NCBI GenBank assembly: GCA_015064505.1
Contig: SVSB01000013.1
Span: 1-56,560, forward strand
Origin: Oscillospiraceae bacterium
GTDB lineage: Bacteria > Bacillota > Clostridia > Oscillospirales > CAG-272
DNA length: 56,560 nt
Direction: 5' to 3'
Shown here: positions 49,027 to 56,560 of the stretch, piece after piece
Numbering within the stretch: position 1 is the stretch's first letter
How the letters are laid out: each line of letters opens with the position of its first letter
The notes under the pieces: generated by a model
The model's database searches: none
What the model was told of the DNA's origin: nothing
The model's input: only the letters and a program-made list of their open reading frames with translations
Made by a program: the position numbers and the translations under genes

Positions 49027-49758
49027 ATGTTGAACAGATGGAAAAAAATTAAGCTCTCAATTATAATTACCCTCGCGGTGCTTGCGGTGCTGTTTTGCGC
49101 CTGTGCTATCTACGTATCGGACTACTACCGCGCGGATACGGTGGCAATATCCGCTTTTGCGGAAGAATACACGGTTACGGGCAAAGAGCTACGGGATGGC
49201 GTAATAGCTTACGAGCCCGAAAACGCCATCGTGGGATTCATCTTCTACCCCGGCGGCAAGGTGGAATATACTGCATACGAGCCTCTTATGATAGCCTGTG
49301 CAGAGAAAGGCGTGCTGTGCGTGCTGGTAGAAATGCCCTTCAATCTTGCGGTGCTTGACATAAACGCCGCAGACGGAATAACAGAGCTTTTCCCCGATAT
49401 TGAAAGCTGGTATATCGGCGGTCATTCTCTCGGCGGCTCTATGGCTTCATCTTACGCCGCAAATAACGGCGGGATCTTTGAGGGCGTTATCCTTCTGGGT
49501 TCTTATTCCACGGCAGATCTTACCCAAGCGAGGGTGCTTTCCCTCTACGGCAGTGAGGACGGGGTCATGAACCGCGAAAAGTACGCAAAATACCGCGCAA
49601 ATCTCCCAAATGACGCGGTTGAAAGGATAGTTGACGGAGGTTGCCACGCAGGCTTTGGTATGTACGGCACCCAGGAAGGCGACGGCACGCCAACGATCAC
49701 AAGCGCCGAGCAGGTCAGGATTGCGGCAAAACTCATAAAAGAATTCGTACAAGAATAA
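49027..49758 (+). CDS. Membrane-anchored or exported alpha/beta hydrolase
   Basis: 243 residues. N-terminal hydrophobic helix (IIITLAVLAVLFCACAIYV, about 11-30) suggests a signal anchor. The hydrolase core has FYPGGKVEYTAYEPL, the nucleophile elbow IGGHSLGGSMAS (Ser near 136), the acid-containing SLYGSEDGVM and the histidine in GGCHAGFGMYG. A Cys in the helix region (FCACA) is compatible with but does not prove a lipoprotein. Divergent from the TetR operon and probably under the same operator; may act on the same compound. Confidence 0.85.
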   Translation: MLNRWKKIKLSIIITLAVLAVLFCACAIYVSDYYRADTVAISAFAEEYTVTGKELRDGVIAYEPENAIVGFIFYPGGKVEYTAYEPLMIACAEKGVLCVLVEMPFNLAVLDINAADGITELFPDIESWYIGGHSLGGSMASSYAANNGGIFEGVILLGSYSTADLTQARVLSLYGSEDGVMNREKYAKYRANLPNDAVERIVDGGCHAGFGMYGTQEGDGTPTITSAEQVRIAAKLIKEFVQE

Positions 49759-49802
49759 AAAATAGCTGACAGCTCCCAATTAACGTGCTGTCAGCTATTT
49801 TT
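49758..49802. terminator. Bidirectional terminator
   Basis: 15-bp perfect stem (AAAAATAGCTGACAG and complement) around 15 nt, between convergent genes; the end of the rightward gene and the stop of the leftward one lie at its edges. Confidence 0.85.
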
Positions 49803-50520
49803 ATCTTAATTTTTGGCAATATTGAGTACAAAGCTTATCCGTGCACTCGGAGCATTTCAGCGCAACGTTCGTCATCTCGCAAAATCGCTCCGGATACAGC
49901 ATTATGCATATCTCCCAAACAAGCCACGCAATGACTGCCATTACCACGAGAGAAACGGAATAAAAACCGCCAATAAATATCAAAGGGGAGAACATCATAA
50001 GGTGATCCCAATTAAAAATGCGGCAGGTAGTACAGCATTTGTTCTTCATTATCAATCGGAACGGGCACCAAACGAGCACGCAGATAAGATCACATACGTA
50101 GAATATAACGGAAAGCATAAACATTCCCGCCTTGCCTATCACTCCCCTGAAGTACAGCAAGGCGATGAGGGCGATAAAGGCACCCCAAAGCACGAGAACC
50201 TTGTACGCAGCCTTTGTTGTGGTGATTACGTAATTGCGCAAAGCCTTGTAATTTATCTTTTCCATAATTGGACGGAATCGGTTTGCAAACAGCTTCTGGG
50301 AGCCGAGGGCAATTTTGCTTTTTATCGGGATGATCTGCAAAAGCATATCCGCCACCCATATAAGCCAAAGCAAATGGAACAGAGAAAACTCTTTAAAGAA
50401 ATTCATTCCGTTAAGTATTTCAAAGCTGTCGGGATCTATAAAGCACAAAACGGCGCAGATAACAAGCACAATAATGCGCCCCACAAGACGGGCGATATAT
50501 CTTCTTCTGGTTTTTGACAT
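49801..50520 (-). CDS. Cysteine-motif integral membrane protein of unknown function
   Basis: 239 residues from the ATG at 50520 (GGAGG upstream); an upstream in-frame start lacks a good site. About five membrane helices (about 11-28, 44-64, 107-127, 135-155, 180-210). Two Cys clusters are notable: NKCCTTCRIFNWD between helices and KCSECTDKLCTQYC at the C-terminus, arranged like metal or iron-sulfur ligands on the cytoplasmic side. No family is recognised. Confidence 0.65.
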   Translation of the reverse strand: MSKTRRRYIARLVGRIIVLVICAVLCFIDPDSFEILNGMNFFKEFSLFHLLWLIWVADMLLQIIPIKSKIALGSQKLFANRFRPIMEKINYKALRNYVITTTKAAYKVLVLWGAFIALIALLYFRGVIGKAGMFMLSVIFYVCDLICVLVWCPFRLIMKNKCCTTCRIFNWDHLMMFSPLIFIGGFYSVSLVVMAVIAWLVWEICIMLYPERFCEMTNVALKCSECTDKLCTQYCQKLR

Positions 50521-50588
50521 ATCAACCTCCCAATACGTGATGATATATTTTACCCCACGTGGCACACCAAAATCAAGCAACTTAACGA

Positions 50589-50622
50589 AAAAAGGATGCA
50601 AACCCGTGTTTGCATCCTTTTT
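50589..50622 (-). terminator. Terminator after the PspC gene
   Basis: 15-bp perfect stem AAAAAGGATGCAAAC/GTTTGCATCCTTTTT with a 4-nt loop and a T-run on the leftward strand. Confidence 0.85.
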
Positions 50623-50629
50623 ATTCACA

Positions 50630-50839
50630 TTACTGTCCCTGCTCTGTTCCCTGCTCGGGATTTACGGGAATTACGATGGCGGCAATTATGTATGCGAGAA
50701 GGCCGCATCCGCCACACAGCGCGAATATTACCCAAGCAAGACGAATGAGGGTGGAATCAACATTGAAATACTCGCCGATTCCGCCGCATACTCCGCATAT
50801 TTTTTTATCCTTAACGGATCTGTAAAGCTTCTTTTCCAT
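50630..50839 (-). CDS. PspC-domain membrane protein
   Basis: 69 residues from the ATG at 50839, where GGAGG is 6 nt upstream; the ATG at 50851 overlaps that site. It is a stand-alone PspC domain: [20 protein letters not shown], then [18 protein letters not shown] and a second helix ([13 protein letters not shown]). PspC proteins sense or respond to membrane stress. Last gene of the two-component operon region. Confidence 0.92.
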   Translation of the reverse strand: MEKKLYRSVKDKKICGVCGGIGEYFNVDSTLIRLAWVIFALCGGCGLLAYIIAAIVIPVNPEQGTEQGQ

Positions 50840-50921
50840 TTTTTCCTCCATATAGAGCGGTAAACCGCTTGATACGATAATTATATTACATTCGTCAAGA
50901 AATTTCAATAGCATTCTGTGC

Positions 50922-51323
50922 TTATTTCATAAGCTCGTCGGTAAGGCGAATGATCTCAGGCGCTATCTTTTTTCTCTCCCGCTTTATTATCATTCCGTAA
51001 ACGGGATAAGCAAGGCAAACAAGAACGCCGCCAAAAATTCCAACGATGATGCCGCAAAGCATGGCAAGCCATCCCGCCATTCCCACGACATTCGCAATAT
51101 CGGTCATGCACATGCTCATCCCGGAACCGAGAAGCAAGGCGCCCACAATACCAAAGATAAGAGATACGGTCTGCGCTTTTTTCGTAACTCCCCGATCAAG
51201 GCGGCGAAGCCGTTCCATCTTATTTTCTTTTTCCGTAACGTATTTTTTTCTGATGCGCTTTATCTCCTCCATATCCCTTGCGGAATAGGTGTAGGAAAAG
51301 CCGTTTTTTTCGTTATCGTTCAT
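50922..51323 (-). CDS. Small two-helix membrane protein, paralogue of 55674-56042
   Basis: 133 residues: charged helical N-terminus (about 15-48), hydrophobic hairpin (about 52-110) containing [11 protein letters not shown], and a Lys/Arg-Glu tail. The pattern GxGMSxxMTDI, the spacing of the two helices and the closing LTDELMK are shared with the protein at 55674-56042 (GAGMSLVMTDI, LSEKVMNK). Function unknown. Its start overlaps the end of the preceding membrane gene, suggesting co-translation. Confidence 0.7.
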   Translation of the reverse strand: MNDNEKNGFSYTYSARDMEEIKRIRKKYVTEKENKMERLRRLDRGVTKKAQTVSLIFGIVGALLLGSGMSMCMTDIANVVGMAGWLAMLCGIIVGIFGGVLVCLAYPVYGMIIKRERKKIAPEIIRLTDELMK

Positions 51324-52203
51324 TATTTTCCTCTGCTTTCAAAAGCTTTATTTTCTTTGTTCCCCGCACTATCATACAGACCGCCATAGCAATTATAACG
51401 GCGGAGATCACCGCCCCCGATGCCGCAAGCATTATTCTGTTCATAAGCATATCCTCTTTCCCGTTTCCAAAGGTGTTAAGCATCGTTGCTTCAAGAGTGA
51501 GAACGGAAACGCAGGCGGAGGCAAGGCTTATGGCTTTGGCCGCGGAAAACACGGGGCTGTTGTATTTTCTGTACTTTTTAATGCTTATTACTGCCATAGT
51601 AAATGACACGAAGGTATAAGCCGCCATGGCTATGGTAACTATCTCCCCGTGCTCAAAGGTCCTGTTCCAGTATATCATAAAGAAAACCATCAAAGAAAGG
51701 GCAAGATTCATAACAAGAAAGACTCTGCCGCAATTACGGTATTTCTTAAGCTCCGTAAGCATTTTTTCACCGGGGACGTTTTTTCTCGTATATCGCACCA
51801 GAAAAAAGCGCATAAGAGCAAGCAGAATATAGTAGCTTGCCAGTGAAGCAAACCAAAATGACGAATGAACGAGTCCGAGCCAAAGATGAAAGATGCCGTA
51901 CGCGGTATTCCATAAAAGTGATCCGAAAAGGGACACGTTCACACGCAAGCGGGTATCACTTAACCACTTGCGGGCATATTTGTTGTTTTTTATGTTTTTA
52001 AAGTAAGCAATAATTCGCGGAGCGCGAAAGCACCACGCGGTCAGTACGTATGCGGAAAACACGTAGGAAACGATGGAAACCGCGTGAACGTCCTCTTTAA
52101 AGACGAAGGCGTACGCAAGCAAAACGATGGCAACGGGCGTTATCACCGCCATTACCGCAGTATGGGGAAATAAAAGCGCCTTACCGATCCTTCTCCAATT
52201 CAT
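51313..52203 (-). CDS. Polytopic membrane protein next to the two-component system
   Basis: 296 residues from the ATG at 52203 (GTG at 52206 is possible). About eight hydrophobic helices, with aromatic and basic loops (WCFRAPRIIAYFKNIKNNK). No family recognised. It overlaps the sensor kinase gene by 23 bp and the small membrane gene by 11 bp, so it belongs to the same transcript; it may be the output or an accessory sensor of the system. Confidence 0.65.
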   Translation of the reverse strand: MNWRRIGKALLFPHTAVMAVITPVAIVLLAYAFVFKEDVHAVSIVSYVFSAYVLTAWCFRAPRIIAYFKNIKNNKYARKWLSDTRLRVNVSLFGSLLWNTAYGIFHLWLGLVHSSFWFASLASYYILLALMRFFLVRYTRKNVPGEKMLTELKKYRNCGRVFLVMNLALSLMVFFMIYWNRTFEHGEIVTIAMAAYTFVSFTMAVISIKKYRKYNSPVFSAAKAISLASACVSVLTLEATMLNTFGNGKEDMLMNRIMLAASGAVISAVIIAMAVCMIVRGTKKIKLLKAEENNER

Positions 52204-53278
52204 CACGCACTCTCCTTATTTTTACCGTAAAGGTACTGCCAACGCCAACGGCGCTCTCAACCCCTATCTCACCTTCCAAAATATCCATAACGCGCTTAAC
52301 GAGAGCAAGGCCAAGACCGTTTCCGCCCGTTTGACGGGAGCTATCTCCCTGATAGAACTTTTCAAATATATGTGCGCCCACCTCTTTCGTCATTCCGCAG
52401 CCCGTATCCGAAACCTTAACTACGGCGTGATCCCCCTCTCCCTTGAGAGAAAGCGTGACCTTGCCGCCCTTTTCCGTAAATTTCATAGCGTTTGAGAACA
52501 GATTGTTCCAAACGAGGGAAAGCAGCTCTCCGTCAGCCGATACGGTGATATTCTCCTCTATATCCGTTTCTATCTCTATTTCCTTTTCTTCCCACAGGTT
52601 CTCGAATTGCAGGAGGCATTCGCACAGCTGCTCGCCAAGATCGTATTCTTCCGCTTTTGGATAGATCTGCTGATTTTCCAGACGGTTCAGCCTTAAGATG
52701 TTCGTCATCATATCCGCAAGTCTTTTGGAGGACTCGCATATTATCTTTGCGTATTCAACGCGTTTTTCGTCGGAAAGCTCCGGAGTCTGCAAAAGCGTGC
52801 CGTAATTCTGCATAACGGCAAGGGGCGTTTTCATCTCGTGGGACACGTTGGCAATAAAATCCGTGCGCAACGTTTCCACCCCGGAAAGCTCCTCCGCCAT
52901 TTTGTTTACGCATTTTATTATCTCGTTGAATTTTTCATCAGCAACTACACCGGAAACGGGAGCAACGCGAACTGAAAAATCCCCCGCTATCATCTTTTCC
53001 GTAGCTTCCGTAATTTTTTTTACGGGTCTGTCTACCGTCAGCTTGCGGCGAACTCCGTCGATTACGGTAAATATAAGGCTGATAAGTATTACGTTTAAAA
53101 ACGTCAGCTTTGCCGCCGTGCTGATTACCTCATCCGTCAGAATAATACCAAGAGCTTCCGAAAGCGTGGTAGCAAAAAGCAGGATACAGCAGGTTATAAC
53201 GAATGCAACCAGCAGAAAAAAGGTAAAGAAATTGCTGACGGCTCCGATAATGCTTTTGTATCTCCCTTCTCCTCTCAT
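52181..53278 (-). CDS. Sensor histidine kinase
   Basis: 365 residues. Two membrane helices (about 15-37 and 55-74) enclose a very short extracytoplasmic loop, so it may sense a membrane signal. HAMP-like linker (about 75-130), H-box FIANVSHEMKTPLAVMQNYG with His147, and ATPase motifs WNNLFSNAMKFT (N), VSDTGCGM (G1) and GNGLGLALVKRV (G2). Overlaps the response-regulator gene by 4 bp. Confidence 0.95.
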   Translation of the reverse strand: MRGEGRYKSIIGAVSNFFTFFLLVAFVITCCILLFATTLSEALGIILTDEVISTAAKLTFLNVILISLIFTVIDGVRRKLTVDRPVKKITEATEKMIAGDFSVRVAPVSGVVADEKFNEIIKCVNKMAEELSGVETLRTDFIANVSHEMKTPLAVMQNYGTLLQTPELSDEKRVEYAKIICESSKRLADMMTNILRLNRLENQQIYPKAEEYDLGEQLCECLLQFENLWEEKEIEIETDIEENITVSADGELLSLVWNNLFSNAMKFTEKGGKVTLSLKGEGDHAVVKVSDTGCGMTKEVGAHIFEKFYQGDSSRQTGGNGLGLALVKRVMDILEGEIGVESAVGVGSTFTVKIRRVRDELEKDR

Positions 53279-53946
53279 TTTATCACCGCCTTGTACCCAA
53301 GTCCGTGGACCGTCTGTATTTCAAATGCATCGCAATCGGATAGCTTTGCCCGCAGCTTCGTCATATAGACGTCCACGGTCCTCGTGCTCGCCTGGGTATC
53401 CACGTCCCAGAACTCGTCCATAAGCTGCGTGCGGGTGAAGGTCTTTTTGGGGTAGGAAAGCAGCTTATAAAGAAGGTCGAATTCTCTTTGAGTAAGCGAT
53501 ATCTCCTCTCCCTTAAGCTCTGCGGTGCGCTCGTCCGCGTCCATAACGAAATTATCAAGCTCTATGCGGCGGCTGCTTGCGATCTTTGCGCGTCTTAAAA
53601 GAGCACCGATGCGCAAAAACAGCTCGTCAAGATCTATGGGTTTCGTCATATAGTCGTCTATGCCTATGCGGTATCCTCTTTGCTTTGAGGCAAAATCGTC
53701 CCGTGCGGTCATAAACAGTATGGGAATATCGTTATTTAAGGAGCGCACGGTCTTTGCAAACTCGAAGCCGTCAATATTCGGCATCATAATATCGCTGACT
53801 ATAAGATCGAAAACCGTGCTGTACATTGCGTCGTACGCTTCCTCTGCACCAAGACAGCCGACAGCCTCGTATCCGCTGTTATTCAGAAAGGAGCAAACGG
53901 ATCGGTTAAGATCCCTATCGTCTTCCACTACGAGTATTTTAAACAT
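53275..53946 (-). CDS. OmpR/PhoB-family response regulator
   Basis: 223 residues. Receiver domain with acidic pocket VVEDDRDLN, phospho-acceptor Asp52 in DLIVSDIMMP, MTARD and KPID. Winged-helix DNA-binding domain with SLTQREFDLLYKLLSYP and RTQLMDEFW, and TRTVDVYMTKLRAKL. First gene of the operon with kinase and membrane proteins. In 53947-54133, upstream, a leftward TATAAT (about 53967) is the only promoter-like feature and the rest shows nothing. Confidence 0.95.
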   Translation of the reverse strand: MFKILVVEDDRDLNRSVCSFLNNSGYEAVGCLGAEEAYDAMYSTVFDLIVSDIMMPNIDGFEFAKTVRSLNNDIPILFMTARDDFASKQRGYRIGIDDYMTKPIDLDELFLRIGALLRRAKIASSRRIELDNFVMDADERTAELKGEEISLTQREFDLLYKLLSYPKKTFTRTQLMDEFWDVDTQASTRTVDVYMTKLRAKLSDCDAFEIQTVHGLGYKAVIK

Positions 53947-54133
53947 AACGCCACTCTCCCGAATATTTTAACGTATTATAACACTTAAATGTTAAAGTTT
54001 TGTTGCTGTTTTTAAATTATTGTGCGCCACTGCCAAACAAAAAGCGACGGACGTGCAATGCACGCCCCACGTTACACAGTTATACTCGCAGGGCGCCATT
54101 GATCGTCCGCCGTTTTTCCATATTTTGCGGTTT

Positions 54134-54790
54134 TTAATCCTCTTTCCAAACAAAATGATAATTGATGGACTCTCCGCCGTCCACAAGGATGTTCTGCCCC
54201 GTGCAGAAGGTATTGGTAACCGTAAGAAAATACGCCCACTCCGCCATCTCCTCCGGCGTTGCCCACTTTTTCAGAGGAGTTTCGTCCATTATTTCTTTCC
54301 AAAGCTCCGGATCGTTCATAACGCACTCGTTTAAGGGAGTAAGCACGCCGCCGGGATCAAGGCTGTTGCATGTGGCGCCGTATCGGGCAATACGTATGGC
54401 AACGTTCTTGGTATAAGCAAGCACTCCCCCCTTGCTTGCGCAATACTCGGGAAACTCGGAGCCCGTATGTGCACTTGCGGAGCCGATATTAAGCACGCTT
54501 TTTATATCCTTCTGCACTCCGTATTTTTCCGTTATTTTTATGAGTGCCTTAAGGTTTATATCAATATCGTCCTCGTTTTGAGTACCTGCGTTATTGATAA
54601 GTATATTAACTCCTTCTATATCGGGGAGTCTTTCCGTATCTCTTACGTCGCAAACGTAATGGGTGTAGCCCGCGTTATCTATGGAAGCATCCTGTCTGTC
54701 AATGCCGATAACGGTGTGCCCTTTCTCAAGAAAGAGCTCTGCGATAGCCTTTCCTATACCTTGGGAGGTGCCGGTTATAAGTACCTTCAT
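54134..54790 (-). CDS. SDR-family oxidoreductase
   Basis: 218 residues. TGTSQGIGKAIAELF at the N-terminus, NNAG in LINNAGTQNE, catalytic Ser in NIGSASAHTG and YCASKGGVLAY, and ILVDGGESINYHF at the C-terminus. Substrate unknown. The start overlaps the VUT-family gene by 4 bp, so the two are co-translated. Related only loosely to the other SDRs here. Confidence 0.88.
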   Translation of the reverse strand: MKVLITGTSQGIGKAIAELFLEKGHTVIGIDRQDASIDNAGYTHYVCDVRDTERLPDIEGVNILINNAGTQNEDDIDINLKALIKITEKYGVQKDIKSVLNIGSASAHTGSEFPEYCASKGGVLAYTKNVAIRIARYGATCNSLDPGGVLTPLNECVMNDPELWKEIMDETPLKKWATPEEMAEWAYFLTVTNTFCTGQNILVDGGESINYHFVWKED

Positions 54791-55536
54791 ATCGTCTTAT
54801 TCCCTTCCATATAATCAAGATATTCCTTGCCCACGTTTTCCTGCTTCCACTTCGTTACGATGCGGTAACCTATGGGAGAGAAAGCGATCTCCATTATCAG
54901 CTCCGCAACGGCGCCCGTAAGCGCACAGGTGGAGCATTGCAGTACGGTCCAATGGAAGCCGTCCCAGAATACGGGAGCAAAACCCACGAAAACGATAACG
55001 GAGAAGATAAAATTATCAAGAAACTGACCGATAAAGGTGGATATATAGGAGCGCAGTGCAAAAGCAAGCCTGCCGTCGGGATTTTTCCTGATAGCTCTGC
55101 CAACCAGAAAATTCAGCATATTGTTTATTACCGCGGAGGCAAGGAATGCAACCGTGCTGCCAAGGAGAATAAACCAAGTACCGCCGAATATTTCGTCGAA
55201 GCCGCTGTAATCGTTTGCATTGGAAGGGATAACGGCGGCGGTAAAGAATATGAGGCAGGTAAGCAGATTTATTGCGGAAGCGAGCACGCAGATGCGGTTT
55301 GACGCACCGGGACCAAAATGCTTCGTTATAATATCCATGCACATAAAGGAAAGCCAGGATATAAGTATACCGCCGTCAAGGGCGATCCAGGGAAGCTGCA
55401 AAAGGGTCTTATTCGCCAGCAGATTCATACATATAACGCTGACAACGAAAAGCGTAACCACCGTTGCGGGGATGCTTTTCAGCAGTATGGAGGTCTGCTC
55501 CGTTTCCTTTTTCAGCCAAGACTTAAGCTTCGACAT
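54787..55536 (-). CDS. VUT-family transporter (queuosine-precursor type, YhhQ-like)
   Basis: 249 residues with about six membrane helices. VUT family features include ALDGGILISWLSFMCMDIIT, the acid and histidine-bearing region after it (KHFGPGASNR), NNMLNFLVGRAIRKNPDG, and FIGQFLDNFIFSVIVFVGF. Family members import queuosine precursors. No preQ1 riboswitch-like leader is apparent. Its role next to an SDR gene is unknown. Confidence 0.85.
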   Translation of the reverse strand: MSKLKSWLKKETEQTSILLKSIPATVVTLFVVSVICMNLLANKTLLQLPWIALDGGILISWLSFMCMDIITKHFGPGASNRICVLASAINLLTCLIFFTAAVIPSNANDYSGFDEIFGGTWFILLGSTVAFLASAVINNMLNFLVGRAIRKNPDGRLAFALRSYISTFIGQFLDNFIFSVIVFVGFAPVFWDGFHWTVLQCSTCALTGAVAELIMEIAFSPIGYRIVTKWKQENVGKEYLDYMEGNKTI

Positions 55537-55583
55537 TCGTAAAAATCTCCGTTCGCATTTACGGCAACGCCGTATCCTATACT

Positions 55584-55612
55584 GTTATATCAAAAAATAC
55601 GGATAAATGCAA
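55584..55612 (-). promoter_or_regulatory. Predicted promoter of the VUT-SDR pair
   Basis: Leftward TTGCAT (55607-55612), 17 bp, TATAAC (55584-55589), about 45 bp before the start codon. Confidence 0.5.
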
Positions 55613-55638
55613 GTGTTTTACGTACGGAAGCAATTAAG

Positions 55639-55669
55639 AAAAGCGAGCCTCCGTGAACGGCTCGCTTTT
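55639..55669 (-). terminator. Terminator after the small membrane protein gene
   Basis: 11-bp perfect stem AAAAGCGAGCC/GGCTCGCTTTT with a 9-nt loop, then CTTAATT leftward; it follows the stop at 55674. Confidence 0.8.
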
Positions 55670-55673
55670 CCGA

Positions 55674-56042
55674 TTACTTATTCATTACTTTTTCGCTTAA
55701 TTCAAGTATCCTTGCGGCGTACTTTTTTCTGCGGCTGTTAAGTATGCCCTTGTAGATAGGGTAGTTTACTACTGCAACTACAAGGCCCACAACTCCGATG
55801 ATTATGCCAAGCACCATATTATCCGCGGTGATACCAACCATATCTCCGATATCCGTCATAACAAGGCTCATTCCCGCGCCCATAACCATGGCACCGATAC
55901 TGCCGAGAACGTAAGCAAAGGTGTTTGCGGGGCGCTTTACCTTTGCATCAAGCTTGCGGAGCTCGTCAAGCTCCGTTGCTTGCTTTTCCATATACTGTGC
56001 GCGGATCTTCTGCGCCATAAACTGAGTGTCGTTTCTGTTCAT
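55674..56042 (-). CDS. Small two-helix membrane protein, paralogue of 50922-51323
   Basis: 122 residues with charged helical N-terminus, hydrophobic hairpin (about 40-100) containing GAGMSLVMTDI, and a basic tail. It has the same layout as the protein encoded near the two-component system but lacks that context. Function unknown. GGAGG precedes the ATG at 56042. It lies 32 bp after a small soluble protein gene, probably in the same transcript. Confidence 0.7.
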   Translation of the reverse strand: MNRNDTQFMAQKIRAQYMEKQATELDELRKLDAKVKRPANTFAYVLGSIGAMVMGAGMSLVMTDIGDMVGITADNMVLGIIIGVVGLVVAVVNYPIYKGILNSRRKKYAARILELSEKVMNK

Positions 56043-56074
56043 TTTTTTCCTCCGAAATATTTTTTATTTATGTT

Positions 56075-56311
56075 TTACTGCTCGTTTTTGCCGTTCTTTG
56101 TTTCGCCCGCAAGGCGCTTTTTGGCATCCTCAACGGACTCGCCCTTCTTTGCGAAAAGCACCTCAACGCACTTGTCGCTTACCTTATTAAAGCCCTCAAC
56201 TGCGCCGTTCTCGATCTTTTTGTAACCGTTTACAACTCCGTTTTCGATCTTCTTGTAGCCCTCTACGACCTTTTCCGCGATCTTTTCATTGGCATCTGCT
56301 ATTTTTGGCAT
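56075..56311 (-). CDS. Small helical repeat protein
   Basis: 78 residues from the ATG at 56311 (GGAGG upstream; an in-frame start at 56377 lacks a site). Three 11-residue repeats (VEGYKKIENGV, VNGYKKIENGA, VEGFNKVSDKC) precede a charged tail with GESVEDAKKRLAGE. The heptad/11-mer pattern suggests an amphipathic or coiled helix like LEA or phasin proteins. Function unknown. Confidence 0.7.
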   Translation of the reverse strand: MPKIADANEKIAEKVVEGYKKIENGVVNGYKKIENGAVEGFNKVSDKCVEVLFAKKGESVEDAKKRLAGETKNGKNEQ

Positions 56312-56404
56312 TTTTCCGTCCTCCCTTTGTTTTCGTGAGCTTATTATAAGGCTTGATTGTTTTTGATTTTTTTGCAAAATGTTTAAGTTTTGTTAATTTA
56401 AAAA

Positions 56405-56432
56405 GGAGTGCAAAGTTTTTTCTTTGCACTCC
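56405..56432. terminator. Hairpin at the right edge
   Basis: 11-bp perfect stem GGAGTGCAAAG/CTTTGCACTCC with a T6 loop. It lies upstream of the start of the leftward small genes and before the IS-like end. Confidence 0.6.
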
Positions 56433-56443
56433 CCAGTCTGTCG

Positions 56444-56471
56444 AAAAAGTCACTCTACGGGGTGGCTTTTT
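56444..56471. terminator. Hairpin within the IS-like end
   Basis: 12-bp stem AAAAAGTCACTC / GGGTGGCTTTTT with two G-U pairs and a 4-nt loop, followed by T. Such structures near insertion-sequence ends block read-through into a transposase gene. 56434-56443 (AGTCTGTCGA) would be nearest the end. Confidence 0.45.
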
Positions 56472-56520
56472 TGCGTTAGATATGGTATAATAGAAGCAAG
56501 AAAAGACAGGCGGTGAAAGA

Positions 56521-56560
56521 ATGTTAAGCAGAGGACAAAACGGAAGAGATATAATGCAAA
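56521..56560 (+). CDS. Possible start of an IS1182-type transposase (cut by window edge)
   Basis: Thirteen codons (MLSRGQNGRDIMQ) after GGCGGTGAAAGA, cut by the edge. The start resembles clostridial IS1182-like transposases, and the hairpin and TATAAT (56486-56491) upstream fit an IS left end. Too short to be certain. Confidence 0.35.
   Translation, partial: MLSRGQNGRDIMQ

Noticed and set aside
54000..54133. Possible small RNA or coding segment between the response regulator and SDR genes
   Set aside because: Only a short GTGCAATGCAC palindrome is visible; no promoter, terminator or convincing frame.
55537..55673. preQ1 riboswitch before the VUT-family transporter
   Set aside because: No preQ1-I or preQ1-II-like consensus could be found; the region holds only a promoter and the terminator of the upstream gene.
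1..56560. tRNA or rRNA genes
   Set aside because: No cloverleaf-like sequence with the GGTTCGA-type T arm and no rRNA motif was recognised on either strand by eye.

Overview
The window looks like chromosome from an anaerobic, gut- or rumen-type member of the Clostridia (Bacillota). Indicators are SipW-type signal peptides and signal peptidases, a histidine operon that pairs the short HisG with HisZ and is led by a TrpR-like YerC/YecD regulator, strong GGAGG ribosome sites, consensus TTGACA-N17-TATAAT promoters, and a complete glucuronate utilisation locus. This is inference from gene content; no taxonomic marker such as rRNA is present.

Layout. 1-2.9 kb: the 5' part of a TrkH-type potassium transporter, an SDR/TfoX pair and a DUF6512-like membrane protein. 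3.0-22.7 kb: one leftward locus of twelve genes starting with a TetR-type regulator. It encodes two SipW/ER-type signal peptidases and nine or ten exported proteins, nearly all with the SipW-dependent signal (hydrophobic stretch ending in AWF(T/S)D or a variant). Five of these are large adhesin-like proteins sharing two kinds of N-terminal module joined to leucine-rich, beta-helix or GLUG-type repeats. Four smaller ones are TasA/camelysin-like, one has a C-terminal membrane anchor, and one carries a LysM domain. Seven intergenic copies of a composite palindromic element punctuate the locus. I infer a surface-fibre or adhesin system.

22.8-25.1 kb: an FMN-reductase-like flavoprotein and a cardiolipin synthase. 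25.2-33.0 kb: the rightward histidine operon hisR(yerC)-hisZ-G-D-C-B-H-A-F-IE, with overlapping or nearly abutting cistrons, a consensus promoter, a repeated operator-like motif at the start site and a 26-bp perfect inverted-repeat terminator. No histidinol-phosphate phosphatase is in the operon. 33.0-35.1 kb: a propeller-like orphan protein, a small XRE regulator and a DUF6809-like protein.

35.1-44.5 kb: glucuronide/glucuronate catabolism. A leftward operon (AraC regulator, uxaC, uxuA, an SDR placed as fructuronate reductase, eda) is divergent from a GPH-type transporter and a GH2 beta-glucuronidase-like enzyme. Together they would import and cleave glucuronides, isomerise glucuronate, reduce fructuronate to mannonate, dehydrate it to KDG and, after KDG phosphorylation by a kinase encoded elsewhere, split KDPG.

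44.5-49.8 kb: a TetR-led leftward operon of six genes (flavin-reductase-like, NmrA-like, DUF1295 membrane protein, membrane protein, unknown protein) divergent from an alpha/beta hydrolase, with a 14-bp palindromic operator inside overlapping promoters. 49.8-56.3 kb: membrane proteins, PspC, a two-component system, an SDR, a VUT-family (queuosine-precursor-type) transporter and two small proteins. At the right edge the start of a possible IS1182-type transposase runs out of the window.
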